From: Desulfosarcina widdelii
GTDB lineage: Bacteria > Desulfobacterota > Desulfobacteria > Desulfobacterales > Desulfosarcinaceae
Assembly: GCF_009688965.1 (NCBI RefSeq)
Contig: NZ_AP021875.1
Location: 5,828,001 to 5,892,000, forward strand
Length of the DNA stretch: 64,000 nucleotides
Reading direction: 5' to 3'
Position 1 is the first letter of the stretch; each line of letters starts with the position of its first letter. A program made the translations under genes and the position numbers. Below are positions 8,088-15,270 of this stretch, piece after piece. The notes under the pieces were generated by a model, which saw only the letters and a list, made by a program, of their open reading frames with translations, did no database searches and was not told where the DNA came from.

Positions 8088-9171
8088 CTTTCAACTTCTT
8101 GTCAAGTGCGTTCCTGCGAGCCGACAGGTCTATCTTGGCGTAGTGCCTGACCGATGACAGGTCTTTGTGGGCGGTGGCAAGCTGAACGTCGTGAAGGTTG
8201 TATCCGTATTCATTGACCAGTTGGGATGATGATGAATGTTTGGTCCCTTCGTAGAGAGAACACTCAATACCTGCTTTTTTACAATGTCTTATCCACTTGG
8301 CATACAGGGCTTGTCTAATGTAATGCTGGCTTTCTCTGGTTGATTTCGGATTGACAAAGAAGAAGGGACTGCCTAACCACCACTCTTGTTTGCGGAGCCA
8401 ATCAATCCAGGGTTCGTAATCTTTGGCACAAGGGACCAATACTGCTTCACCGGTTTTGGTGGTATTCATAACCTGTCCGTTTACCATAGTGCGATGAACA
8501 TAAAATACGCCATCTTTGTAATCGGACTTTTGTAGGGCACACGCTTCTGATGGTCTACGTAAGTGATACTTCAGCCAAAATAAAATGGCTTGGTCGTGCT
8601 TTGGAAAGGTCCTGATAAATTCCATTTGCTCTGCTTCAGTCAACCACCTTATGTCTCTTGGTTTATCAGCGTAATGATGTGCTTTTGGGAATTCTGGTAA
8701 TGTATCAATGTAATGATTTGTTTTCGCGTAAATAAGAACCTGCCGAAGCAACTTCATTCGCAGTCGCTTGGTGGTGTTTTTGCCATCCATTTGATTCAAA
8801 AATTCAATCAACAATTTATAGTCAATCTCGTGGATACTGATAGGTTTATCTTCAAAGAATGGCTTCAAATGATTTTCAGCGATACTTTCATAACTATCGA
8901 TTGTGCCTGGTTGAGCGTACGACCTAACGTCAACTAACCACTCATCAATAATTGATGAGACATTGGTCTTCCCTTTCAAGTATCTTTCCAGGTCCAAGAC
9001 ACCACGTTCTTCTTCGGAACGTAGAACGGCTAATAGGCGGTCGGCAAGGTCCTTGCTGGTCAAAGGCAGTCCAAGGTAGTTGTAAATTTTTACTGATTTT
9101 TGTCGGTTTTTGTCGTACCAAGAAATGAAGTATTTGTCTCTGTCTTTGCGATAGAGGATTTTTCCCTTCAT
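8074..9171 (-). CDS. Tyrosine recombinase (integrase) of the element
   Basis: Catalyses integration and excision at the att core. The 365-aa protein has an N-terminal arm/core-binding part (WYDKNRQKSVKIYNYL; SAM-like domain about 80-165) and a C-terminal catalytic domain. Visible catalytic residues are the first Arg in HLRRPSEACAL, a beta-hairpin Lys in NTTKTGEAVLVPC, His in LATAHKDLSSV and the Tyr nucleophile in VRHYAKI. The usual box-II H-x-x-R-H is replaced by YEGTKH, with Lys where Arg is expected, a variant worth noting. The frame extends to a GTG at 9201; I chose ATG 9171 because AAAGGA precedes it by six bases. It lies 77 bases upstream of the hybrid selenoprotein start on the same strand, so its transcript may read into that gene. 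Confidence 0.92.
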   Translation of the reverse strand: MKGKILYRKDRDKYFISWYDKNRQKSVKIYNYLGLPLTSKDLADRLLAVLRSEEERGVLDLERYLKGKTNVSSIIDEWLVDVRSYAQPGTIDSYESIAENHLKPFFEDKPISIHEIDYKLLIEFLNQMDGKNTTKRLRMKLLRQVLIYAKTNHYIDTLPEFPKAHHYADKPRDIRWLTEAEQMEFIRTFPKHDQAILFWLKYHLRRPSEACALQKSDYKDGVFYVHRTMVNGQVMNTTKTGEAVLVPCAKDYEPWIDWLRKQEWWLGSPFFFVNPKSTRESQHYIRQALYAKWIRHCKKAGIECSLYEGTKHSSSSQLVNEYGYNLHDVQLATAHKDLSSVRHYAKIDLSARRNALDKKLKVGNE

Positions 9172-9387
9172 ACATAGTCCTTTCAATTCTAATTTCTTCA
9201 CGGAGCATAAGTACCCCCTTTATTGTTATGGCAGGCCCTGTGCCGGTCAGTTCCGGTGAACGGCTTTATGCCGTCCGTGGCGTGCCCAGTCGCTCAATGG
9301 CGACCTTGTGAAGCCGGAGCATCGCTCCGACTCCTGTTCAGGCCCGAGGTGTTCAGGCCTGATAGTTTTAAGAGATTCCGCTCAATG

Positions 9388-9453
9388 GGTGTCCGAAATA
9401 ATCACTCTTGGTGTCCGAAAAACACTGGGCAGGTGTCCGAAAAATGAGTGAAA
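9388..9453. repeat. Three 22-bp iterons of a putative replication origin
   Basis: GGTGTCCGAAA occurs at 9388, 9410 and 9432, spaced exactly 22 bp, about two helical turns. The array is followed by a strongly AT-rich tract (about 9465-9525: repeated AATAATAAGAATAA-like words). Iterons with a 22-bp period next to an AT-rich unwinding region, beside a winged-helix protein gene (9777-10451), are the layout of iteron-controlled plasmid origins. The rest of 9172-9776 has no convincing gene; an open frame on the minus strand here crosses the iterons and looks spurious. A small GGAGC/GCTCC hairpin lies near 9320-9340. Confidence 0.65.
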
Positions 9454-9776
9454 AAGTAGTAGAAAACCGGACATAGAATAATAAAGAATAATAAGAATAA
9501 AAATAATACTATTTGAACGGTTTACTTGTTGATTCTGAAATACGGATTTCTCACAACAAGTATCCCGGTCAATGAGAGTAGTGTACCGCTTGGCTTGATA
9601 ATGAACTTTTACAAGATGAACTGTAAAATACGCTCGTGTTGCCGGCATACTATGAAGTCCAGTGTTCCGATGTCTACGAATAGAACTGACACAGGAATGA
9701 ATGATAAGCCCGGCCCGCGTGTATTTTCCTGATAAAGCCAATCTACTATTTCTTTCACATAATCTTGAAGCAGGCA

Positions 9777-10451
9777 TTACACCACCACCGATGGATTCAC
9801 GGAAACCTTGAATCGGTCCTGGATGAACCAGTGTTCCTTCCTATCCTTGTGAGTTCCGAAAATACAGACAACATAACGCTGGCCATCGAAGGATTCATTC
9901 GCGTGGATGATTGCGGTCTTAATAATTCCATCATCTGATAATGTTTTGATGTGGTCTGATACGGTCGATTTACCAATCTTCAATGCCGTGGCCACTACCC
10001 GCGTCGGAACACAAGACGCCAGTAATCCCTGCTGGTAATAACGCTGATAAAGATGGTGTGGGTCATTTTTCATTTCCGCCCGGACAATGTAGCGACCAAG
10101 CCAAACGTATGTCCTGAACCAACCCTTTTTCATCAGACCATTACGAAATTCTGGATTGTCCAGTACATCGTAAAATAATGGGAAATGCTGGTCGGTTTCG
10201 ATTTTATGGGTGCTCTTGGCTTTCCCTTTTACCTTCGCCCCAGTTTTTTTCTTATTTGCCCAAATCTTGGCTTTCTGCCGTTCCTTTTCTTTTCTCCAAT
10301 CCGGGCGACCGAATCTATCAATGTACAAACTATCTGAAATGGGTTCATTACCATCCCAAATTTTATCAGGCATTTCACCATTCCAATACTGTTCTTTTTC
10401 CCGCCGATAATACTCTTCAATGGGCACTCTTGGCCCTGTTCTTTGAGTCAT
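9777..10451 (-). CDS. Winged-helix protein, candidate replication initiator or regulator
   Basis: A 224-aa protein not recognised as a named family. The N-terminal 75 residues are charged and probably unstructured (DWRKEKERQKAKIWANKKKT). The central part (HFPLFYDVLDNPEFRNGLMKK, then WFRTYVWLGRYIVRAEM) resembles the start of helical replication or regulatory proteins. A clear winged-helix motif follows (RVVATALKIGKSTVSDHIKTLSDDGI... about residues 145-175). A strong ribosome site (AAGGAG) precedes ATG 10451. It lies between the HIRAN gene and the iteron array, so an initiator (Rep) role is an attractive inference. A transcriptional regulator of the element is the alternative. Confidence 0.6.
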   Translation of the reverse strand: MTQRTGPRVPIEEYYRREKEQYWNGEMPDKIWDGNEPISDSLYIDRFGRPDWRKEKERQKAKIWANKKKTGAKVKGKAKSTHKIETDQHFPLFYDVLDNPEFRNGLMKKGWFRTYVWLGRYIVRAEMKNDPHHLYQRYYQQGLLASCVPTRVVATALKIGKSTVSDHIKTLSDDGIIKTAIIHANESFDGQRYVVCIFGTHKDRKEHWFIQDRFKVSVNPSVVV

Positions 10452-10537
10452 ACTCCTTCCCCCTTCTTGTTGATTCAGGCGTCTCCTGACGCTCTGGTGC
10501 CCCGTAAAAGAAGGATTCGGGGCACTATGGCTATTGA

Positions 10538-10852
10538 TTACTGGGTTTCGACGATACGGACTGTCAAACCGACGTTTTCATAAGGTGCGTATTCATTGAT
10601 ACAGATAAACTCGGCCAGAAAATTCCTGCCAGCATCCATCAACGGTGCGACCTTTTGGGCAACCCGGCTCGGCAAGTAGCCCATTTCATAAATGCCAAAC
10701 AGGCTGATACGCACAGCGTTGGAGTCGTGTGGATTGTCTGGCTCACGAATAACGGCATATGTGCCGATGTCGGGACATCCCCACTGGCGGATGTTGGACT
10801 GGCAGTTGTCGAACGTGACGCCGGCCAACCTTGTGGTCAACGGTTGAAACAT
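10538..10852 (-). CDS. Stand-alone HIRAN-domain protein
   Basis: A 104-aa protein that is essentially one HIRAN domain. Its markers are LAGVTFDNCQ near the N-terminus, then YAVIREPDNPHDSNAVRISL, then YEMGYLPSRVAQKVAPLMDAG. HIRAN domains bind the 3' end of single-stranded DNA in eukaryotic HLTF/Rad5 helicases. In bacteria they occur alone or fused to nucleases and helicases, often on mobile elements. Here it stands in the replication/maintenance side of the integrative element, which suggests a role in handling its DNA during replication or repair. That role is inference. A minus-strand promoter candidate lies about 330 bp upstream. Confidence 0.82.
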   Translation of the reverse strand: MFQPLTTRLAGVTFDNCQSNIRQWGCPDIGTYAVIREPDNPHDSNAVRISLFGIYEMGYLPSRVAQKVAPLMDAGRNFLAEFICINEYAPYENVGLTVRIVETQ

Positions 10853-11170
10853 AGGTGTTCACCCCCTTTGCCCGCAATTTTTTCGGCGGGCCTGAAAATT
10901 ATAGAAATACGAAAACACCAATGGATTGACTTATACAGCGTCCGGTGCCTTCAATAACGATTACGATAGAATGGAAAATGATGAGAGAATACGAAATGTC
11001 CCGATGATACGGGTAATGTGGGGATACGGGTTGACGTGTATCGTAATTTATCCTATCCGGCATTTTCCTTTCCCACCCTTTTTCAGAACCACCTAAAAGC
11101 GGTCAGGTCTCGCAAGGGTGAAACGAAACTCTGCTTATTGATGTTTTGATGTATGGACTTGTATGAGCAT

Positions 11171-11198
11171 ATGATAATAACGATTTTCGATTTGTCAA
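11171..11198 (-). promoter_or_regulatory. Candidate sigma-70 promoter for the HIRAN/Rep-like genes
   Basis: On the minus strand TTGACA (11193-11198) is followed after 16 bases by TATCAT (11171-11176). This is the best promoter match in the 394-bp gene-free stretch 10853-11246, which otherwise holds several repeated TACGAT-like words and a GCCCGC/GCGGGC hairpin next to the HIRAN start. It would transcribe toward the HIRAN and winged-helix genes. Confidence 0.45.
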
Positions 11199-11246
11199 GT
11201 ATTTGGAAGTAATTTATTCTCATTAGTTCAATTGTAGTGAGAACAT

Positions 11247-11477
11247 TTATTTTTCGTCATTTCTTAACAACTTCAATTCCGGCGTCTCATAAGCCAATGG
11301 CGGTCCTTCATCGAAATCTGGGTCTCTATACAGGGACATAATGGACTCGGCCCATTCTATATCACCATCAAAATCTTTCAGCACTTCCTGATATTTGGCG
11401 TCGTACTTAACCTGCCTATTCTTCCTGGCAAGTCGCAAGTATCCCAAGCCATAAGTATAAATCTTTCTTATCTTCAT
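11247..11477 (-). CDS. Small hypothetical protein
   Basis: A 76-aa protein with a basic N-terminal half (MKIRKIYTYGLGYLRLARKN) and an acidic C-terminal half (DFDEGPPLAYETPELKLLRN). No family recognised. It is the last gene of a minus-strand run of small element genes (12346 to 11247), about 40 bases after the zinc-ribbon gene, so probably co-transcribed. The codon pattern and operon position support it as real; function unknown. Confidence 0.5.
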   Translation of the reverse strand: MKIRKIYTYGLGYLRLARKNRQVKYDAKYQEVLKDFDGDIEWAESIMSLYRDPDFDEGPPLAYETPELKLLRNDEK

Positions 11478-11516
11478 AAGTTAATGACTCCATCTGTGAA
11501 TGGGTTATTAAGTAAA

Positions 11517-11993
11517 TCAATCCCACATCCCGCAGAATCCTTTTTCCAGCGAGAACCGATTACACTTGGGGCAGAGATAGTAGGTCGTGTCAATTCCGCA
11601 GATGTATTCCTCCTCTTCAATGTCGTCGCCAAGCAAATCGTCAAGGTCCAACTCATCATCGTCCTCATCTGGATTGTCTGGTTTGGCATCCTTAACAGGC
11701 TCTGGATGATTTTCAAGGTCTGGGGCACTGTGAACCGGCCTTCTTTTTATCACTGATTTTCGACGTACTTGCCCAAGGCTTGGGTCGCTGTATAGAACTA
11801 CATGGATGCCTTTACAACTTGGGCAGTGGAGCAGAACTGCGTTTTCATTGATGCTGACCAACTCCCTACAATCCCGGCAAAGAGCCGGGGCCAAACTAAT
11901 TCCCTTTTCCCGGTAAATCGGATTCATACCGAAGCCCCACTTTCCATAGGCTTCATAACCGCATTTACATCTGAAATCCGCAAAGGTTCCCAT
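11517..11993 (-). CDS. Zinc-ribbon protein with acidic linker
   Basis: A 158-aa protein with several cysteine pairs. There is a C-K-C pair near the N-terminus (FRCKCGYEAYGKWGFG), CRDC (about 40), CPSCKG (about 58) and, at the C-terminus, LCPKCNRF plus a final C. This suggests two zinc-binding knuckles. Between them lies a very acidic linker (DEDDDELDLDDLLGDDIEEE). A strong AGGAGG site precedes ATG 11993. The design, metal knuckles with an acidic stretch, is common among small mobile-element proteins that bind nucleic acid or mimic DNA. No specific function can be assigned. Confidence 0.6.
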   Translation of the reverse strand: MGTFADFRCKCGYEAYGKWGFGMNPIYREKGISLAPALCRDCRELVSINENAVLLHCPSCKGIHVVLYSDPSLGQVRRKSVIKRRPVHSAPDLENHPEPVKDAKPDNPDEDDDELDLDDLLGDDIEEEEYICGIDTTYYLCPKCNRFSLEKGFCGMWD

Positions 11994-11996
11994 TTT

Positions 11997-12185
11997 TCAG
12001 TCCTCCTTACCGTTTATTATTTTCCAGTAGTCGTCATCTTCATTTTCTATTTCCTTTTGAATACGGTCCTGTTCCTGCCGTTCTCTGCTGATTGATTCAG
12101 ACAACGGGCCAATTATCATCCAATCCTGCCAGTCGGGACCGTCCCAGAAATCATTTACACCATCGTCTATAAAGTCATCGTACAT
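11997..12185 (-). CDS. Small acidic hypothetical protein
   Basis: A 62-aa acidic protein (begins MYDDFIDDGVNDFWDGPDWQ; ends EDDDYWKIINGKED). Start ATG 12185 has a perfect AGGAGG site 7-8 bases upstream. It overlaps the end of the preceding gene by 19 bases and ends three bases before the next start, so it is embedded in the same operon. Strong negative charge on an element carrying an ArdC-like antirestriction gene makes DNA mimicry conceivable, but this is speculation. No family recognised. Confidence 0.55.
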   Translation of the reverse strand: MYDDFIDDGVNDFWDGPDWQDWMIIGPLSESISRERQEQDRIQKEIENEDDDYWKIINGKED

Positions 12186-12346
12186 CCGGCACCTCCTTTT
12201 TTCATCTGTTCGATTTCCATCATCACCTTGGCCTTACATTCATGGCAGATGGAATGCGAAATCGGGTCTTTCATATCCTTTGAGGCAAGACATTCTTTTA
12301 CTCCCATTTCCTTGCTACACCAGGCACACACGATACGATAAATCAT
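12167..12346 (-). CDS. Small zinc-finger-like protein
   Basis: A 59-aa protein with two CxxC pairs, IVCAWCSKEMG at the N-terminus and SICHECKAKVMMEIEQMKK later, enough for one zinc-binding site. This pattern is common in small phage and mobile-element proteins. I chose ATG 12346 (MIYRIVCAWC), which has GGGGG a few bases upstream; the open frame could begin six codons earlier. It is the first gene after the terminator-like hairpin at 12366-12407 and heads the run of small genes to 11247. Confidence 0.55.
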   Translation of the reverse strand: MIYRIVCAWCSKEMGVKECLASKDMKDPISHSICHECKAKVMMEIEQMKKGGAGCTMTL

Positions 12347-12362
12347 TGAAGCCCCCGACATC

Positions 12363-12407
12363 AAAAAAGGCGTCCAGGGGGCCGTAGAAGCCCAGCAAGA
12401 CGCCTTT
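12363..12407 (-). terminator. Rho-independent terminator after the ArdC-like gene
   Basis: AAAGGCGTC (12399-12407 read on the minus strand) pairs with GACGCCTTT (12366-12374), giving a 9-bp stem. A run of T follows on the minus strand (12363-12368). It lies about 65 bases after the ArdC-like stop and in front of the small zinc-finger gene, so it could stop or attenuate read-through into the small-gene operon. Confidence 0.65.
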
Positions 12408-12471
12408 CTTGTTTATTTGATAGGTTGTATTCGTTGAGCCAGAACTTCTCATAGACCGCTTTACACTTGTC

Positions 12472-13278
12472 TCACGCAACCATTCGGTCGGGAAGCACTA
12501 ACTCTTCGAGGTTGTTGTAAAGAATCAGGTTCAACACCTTCTCTGTGTCGGCCAGCACTTTCAGGCAGGCAGTATGGACGCTCATTCCCAACTGGGTGGC
12601 ATACCGTTCGATGTAGCGAAAGTTATTGCCGGTGGTGTCCTCGATGGATTTGCCCACAATCATTGCCAAAGCCGATGCCGATAGTTCAGCCACAATCTCT
12701 TGAAGCGGGTCCTGGCCCGGTCGGAGATTGCCCTTCACGATGTGATGACCGGCGTGGGCCAGCTCATGGAAAAAGACGCACTCGTGATTTGTGGCCAGAG
12801 AAATTTCCCGCCGGCCGGACGAATATAGGCCGTAGTATCGATAATTGCCTGGAATGGCTTTTACGGAGATGCCCCAATCACGGGCACGGTCCAACAATGG
12901 CAGGTCAGGGACTTCGAGGTTTTCGTATTCCAGTGGTTCGCCGTCCGTGTCTTCAACTCGAAACACTGGGGAGACGCCGAAGCCCAACAGTTTGGACTGG
13001 TTCTCGCCAAGGTCATCCTCGACGTGCTTGAAATAGGGCACCAGGATGTATAAGGCCTTGGTCCCTTTCTTTACGTAGCGATTGACGCTGTTCCACTGGC
13101 GTATGCCACGGGCATCCATTGAGCCCGACAGAAAAACCAATGTGCGGTTCAGCAGGCTCCACCCGGAGCACGGGAGGTCAGGGATTGGAAACATGGAATA
13201 GGCGACCGCCTCGGGAATGTCGCCAGATTCAAAGCGTTCGATAATCTTGTTAAGGGTCTCACGGACTTTGGGCTTCAT
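12472..13278 (-). CDS. ArdC-like antirestriction protein with zincin-type metalloprotease motif
   Basis: A 268-aa protein with the two-part plan of ArdC. The N-terminal ssDNA-binding-like domain (about 1-120) has WSLLNRTLVFLSGSMDARG and VKKGTKALYILVPYFKH. The C-terminal zincin-like domain has the zinc motif H-E-L-A-H (FFHELAHAGHH, about residue 168) and a downstream glutamate helix (QEIVAELSASALAM). ArdC proteins on plasmids and integrative elements protect incoming DNA from restriction; whether this one does is inferred from family. It is somewhat shorter than plasmid ArdC (about 300 aa). GGAAGGA precedes ATG 13278. Terminator-like hairpins lie on both sides, so it may be transcribed separately. 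Confidence 0.8.
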   Translation of the reverse strand: MKPKVRETLNKIIERFESGDIPEAVAYSMFPIPDLPCSGWSLLNRTLVFLSGSMDARGIRQWNSVNRYVKKGTKALYILVPYFKHVEDDLGENQSKLLGFGVSPVFRVEDTDGEPLEYENLEVPDLPLLDRARDWGISVKAIPGNYRYYGLYSSGRREISLATNHECVFFHELAHAGHHIVKGNLRPGQDPLQEIVAELSASALAMIVGKSIEDTTGNNFRYIERYATQLGMSVHTACLKVLADTEKVLNLILYNNLEELVLPDRMVA

Positions 13279-13301
13279 AGGAAGTTCCTTCCCGCCAACG
13301 C

Positions 13302-13339
13302 AAAAGGGCAGTCCTGCTGGATAAGCCGGAAACTGCCCT
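13302..13339 (-). terminator. Terminator-like hairpin upstream of the ArdC-like gene
   Basis: AGGGCAGT (minus strand 13332-13339) pairs with ACTGCCCT (13305-13312) over 8 bp, with further pairing inside, and a short T-run follows (13302-13305). It lies between the 95-aa gene upstream and the ArdC-like start, and could terminate the former or attenuate the latter. Confidence 0.5.
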
Positions 13340-13370
13340 CTCTTTTGGCTTAATTTGTAGGTTAGGAGAT

Positions 13371-13390
13371 TTTTCCGTACGTACGGAAAA
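13371..13390. repeat. Perfect 20-bp palindrome, copy 1
   Basis: TTTTCCGTACGTACGGAAAA is a perfect 20-bp palindrome in the short gap after the 95-aa gene. The same word, one base different at its end, recurs at 16092-16111 inside the FGase-like gene. The two copies bracket the AT-rich cargo operon (14010-15270). A repeat of this length and symmetry is very unlikely by chance in 9.5 kb and suggests a binding site for an element-encoded dimeric protein. Confidence 0.7.
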
Positions 13391-13405
13391 CACTTGGATG
13401 GTATG

Positions 13406-13693
13406 CTATTTCCAGCATCTCAACCGGTAATGCTGGTAATATAGGTGTTCGTGGCACGGCTGTTTGGAATCCGAAATTTCGGTAATCCATCCCCGCTGTT
13501 CCATTATCCGCTTGGCACGGAAAATGGCGTCTTCGTAGTGGTCGTGTCCATTGATACGGTGCTGGTTCTCAACCAGGTGGGAGTTGTTGATGTTCCGCCA
13601 CCGACCATCCCCATCACGGATTTTCGGGACGTTCCAGGTGGTGTGGTTGATTGCACGGGCGACAAACTGACAGATTTCAACTGACCTTGGCAT
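13406..13693 (-). CDS. Small hypothetical protein of the element
   Basis: A 95-aa protein, unrecognised. ATG 13693 is preceded by AAAGGAGG with ideal spacing; the open frame extends further upstream but without a site. The sequence is basic, with many His, Arg and Asn residues (NTTW-like INHTTWNVPKIRD, then NQHRINGHDHYEDAIFRAKR). It seems alpha/beta and may bind nucleic acid. It starts the minus-strand gene series of the element and ends about 15 bases from the 20-bp palindrome. Function unknown. Confidence 0.55.
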   Translation of the reverse strand: MPRSVEICQFVARAINHTTWNVPKIRDGDGRWRNINNSHLVENQHRINGHDHYEDAIFRAKRIMEQRGWITEISDSKQPCHEHLYYQHYRLRCWK

Positions 13694-13777
13694 TGTGCCT
13701 CCTTTCAAACGCAAGAAGGCCCTGGCCAATAAAGACCGGAGCCCTCGGAAATGTATGCCCCATAGGGGGGCGGGTAT

Positions 13778-13802
13778 AAAAAATCAGAGGCGGAATGCCT
13801 CT
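13778..13802 (-). terminator. Terminator-like hairpin on the minus strand
   Basis: AGAGGC/GCCTCT arms (13786-13791 and 13797-13802) with a 5-base loop are followed on the minus strand by GATTTTTT (13778-13785). It would stop minus-strand transcripts entering from the cargo side before the 95-aa gene. Apart from this hairpin and the promoter at 13942-13970, the gene-free stretch 13694-14009 holds an AT-rich tract and nothing else recognised. Confidence 0.5.
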
Positions 13803-13941
13803 ATCTCGCTATACTGGGACCCAGAGACACACACTTTGGTTTAATAGGATTGTATGACTACGATTGAAATTATTTTTAATTCAATATTTTAAGCTTGTTA
13901 TAAATTTTTTGAGATTTTTTAAGGTGGTTTTAATTTTCCGC

Positions 13942-13995
13942 TTGACTTTTTTTCGCTTATGCGATTATATACCTATGCTACTTCACGCTAATGCG
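13942..13995 (+). promoter_or_regulatory. Promoter with two CGC-N4-GCG operator-like sites, cargo operon
   Basis: TTGACT (13942-13947), 17-base spacer, TTATAT (13965-13970): a near-consensus sigma-70 promoter 40 bases before ATG 14010. CGCTTATGCG (13954-13963) sits in the spacer and CGCTAATGCG (13986-13995) lies just after the likely start point. Each is a CGC/GCG inverted pair with a 4-base centre, and the pair are near-identical direct copies 32 bp apart. Placement over the promoter suggests repression, plausibly by the first gene product, a MerR-like protein. Binding is inferred. Confidence 0.6.
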
Positions 13996-14009
13996 AAAGG
14001 ATTTCTTGA

Positions 14010-14687
14010 ATGAAAACAAAATCTAAAAATTTAGACAGACTTCCAAAACACTGGTCCCATCAGCGAAAGTTGTTAAATGAGCTTTTGCTCAATACAGATG
14101 CGTATAAGGAAAATGTTAAAAAAGGCCTTCCCTTTTTTACATTAGAGGAACTGAAAGCTTTAAACTCAAAATTCAAAAGTGGAATAACATGGAATGAGAT
14201 TGATGCCAAGTTGTCACAGAAAGGAATGATTTTTAAAAAGGCAACGTTCAGGAAATATATTCAGGAAAAGAAAATTCCACAAGCTATAGGGTACAGAGCA
14301 ACAAAAAAAGGTCGTGAGGCTTTTTATCCTTCGTCTACAATTGGGCATATTAACTTTATACAATATATATATCGCATCGCTGATAATGAAATAATCAGTG
14401 AAATTTTAGATGCTTTATCCGAAGAAACCATCAATGTTAAAGAGGCCATTGAAGAAAATATCGATAGCGGTAATTTACGTGAATCGGTTTTTTATTATCT
14501 ACGTGGCATGAGTTTCCCAGATGATGATATTGAAGAAGCAATTGAAGATGTATTACAAGATGACCCAGAATTTAAAGATTTGGTTTTCGTAAAACTCAAA
14601 GAGATATATAAAAATTTTAACGATAAATTTAACGAATGGGAGAGTTTACTAACTGATTACGAGATTCCAATATCAAACCAAAAATAA
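14010..14687 (+). CDS. Protein with MerR-like DNA-binding segment, first gene of cargo operon
   Basis: A 225-aa protein. The N-terminal half looks DNA-binding. FTLEELKALNSKFKSGITWN, IDAKLSQKGMIFKKATFRKY and IPQAIGYRATKKGREAFYPS together resemble the helix-turn-helix plus wing of MerR regulators (rigid 'R-Y-x-x-K-x-x-R-x-x-x-Y-P' strand). The C-terminal half is acidic and helical (DALSEETINVKEAIEENIDS; DDDIEEAIEDVLQDDPEFKD). Start ATG 14010 follows AAAGGA. The gene is far more AT-rich than the chromosome. It heads a three-gene operon with a DUF4258-like and an Mrr_N-like protein and is probably an autoregulator and/or antitoxin; that role is inferred. Confidence 0.6.
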   Translation: MKTKSKNLDRLPKHWSHQRKLLNELLLNTDAYKENVKKGLPFFTLEELKALNSKFKSGITWNEIDAKLSQKGMIFKKATFRKYIQEKKIPQAIGYRATKKGREAFYPSSTIGHINFIQYIYRIADNEIISEILDALSEETINVKEAIEENIDSGNLRESVFYYLRGMSFPDDDIEEAIEDVLQDDPEFKDLVFVKLKEIYKNFNDKFNEWESLLTDYEIPISNQK

Positions 14688-14699
14688 TTGAGGATAGCT

Positions 14700-14954
14700 A
14701 TGAAAACACAATTTACGGACCATGCGAAAACCCGATTCCAACAAAGGGGTATAAACAGAAGTGTTATCGATTATATATTTCAGTATGGTGATAAAGAACA
14801 TGCTCCAGGTGGAGCATTTAAAATTTCACTGACGAAACGTAATAAAGCAAGGCTCATTAGTTCTTTAAAAAATGAAATAAAGAAAATTGAACGTTCCAGT
14901 GATGTCATTATAGTTCAAAAAAACAACATTATTATAACTGGTTATCATAAATAA
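14700..14954 (+). CDS. DUF4258-like small protein, possible toxin
   Basis: An 84-aa protein with the DUF4258 pattern at its N-terminus: FTDHAKTRFQQRGINRSVID (His-Ala-x-x-R-x-x-x-R-G-I), then a beta-rich C-terminus (SSDVIIVQKNNIIITGYHK). Such proteins resemble small RelE/BrnT-like toxins and are often paired with a DNA-binding partner, but no activity can be read from sequence. The start ATG 14700 has GAGGATAGCT in front and lies 12 bases after the MerR-like gene's stop, so translation is coupled. The next gene begins 10 bases later. A toxin-antitoxin arrangement is a reasonable hypothesis, not a demonstration. Confidence 0.6.
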   Translation: MKTQFTDHAKTRFQQRGINRSVIDYIFQYGDKEHAPGGAFKISLTKRNKARLISSLKNEIKKIERSSDVIIVQKNNIIITGYHK

Positions 14955-14964
14955 GGAGCGAAAA

Positions 14965-15270
14965 ATGTATCCTGCTTATGAAGAAATTCAAAAACCGTTT
15001 TTAAAAGAAATAATTAGAAGGGGTGGCAGGACAAGACCTTCAGATAGGAATGAAAATGGATTATCGATGTACGATGCTTTAGCCGATTATTTTAATTTAT
15101 CGAAAGAAGCTCGTGAAATGACGATTTATGAAAATGGTAAAGCACGGTTTAAATGGCATAATATGGTAAGATGGGTAAGAAATGATTGTAGGAAAAATGG
15201 ATATCTTGTTTCACCTTCAAGACATGGAATATGGGAAATCTCTGAATACGGCAAAAGAATTTGTAAATAG
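14965..15270 (+). CDS. Mrr_N-like winged-helix protein without a nuclease domain
   Basis: A 101-aa protein that matches the N-terminal winged-helix domain of Mrr-type restriction enzymes. It begins YPAYEEIQKPFLKEIIRRGG, continues DALADYFNLSKEAREMTIYE and FKWHNMVRWVRNDCRKNGYL, and ends SRHGIWEISEYGKRI. In Mrr this domain recognises modified DNA and is followed by a PD-(D/E)XK nuclease; here it stops right after the wing. It therefore could bind DNA without cutting, perhaps as a specificity partner or decoy. AAGGAGCG precedes ATG 14965. It is the third gene of the cargo operon. Confidence 0.65.
   Translation: MYPAYEEIQKPFLKEIIRRGGRTRPSDRNENGLSMYDALADYFNLSKEAREMTIYENGKARFKWHNMVRWVRNDCRKNGYLVSPSRHGIWEISEYGKRICK

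Noticed and set aside
9382..9777. 131-codon minus-strand frame over the iterons
   Set aside because: It crosses the iteron array and AT tract, has odd composition and no ribosome site.
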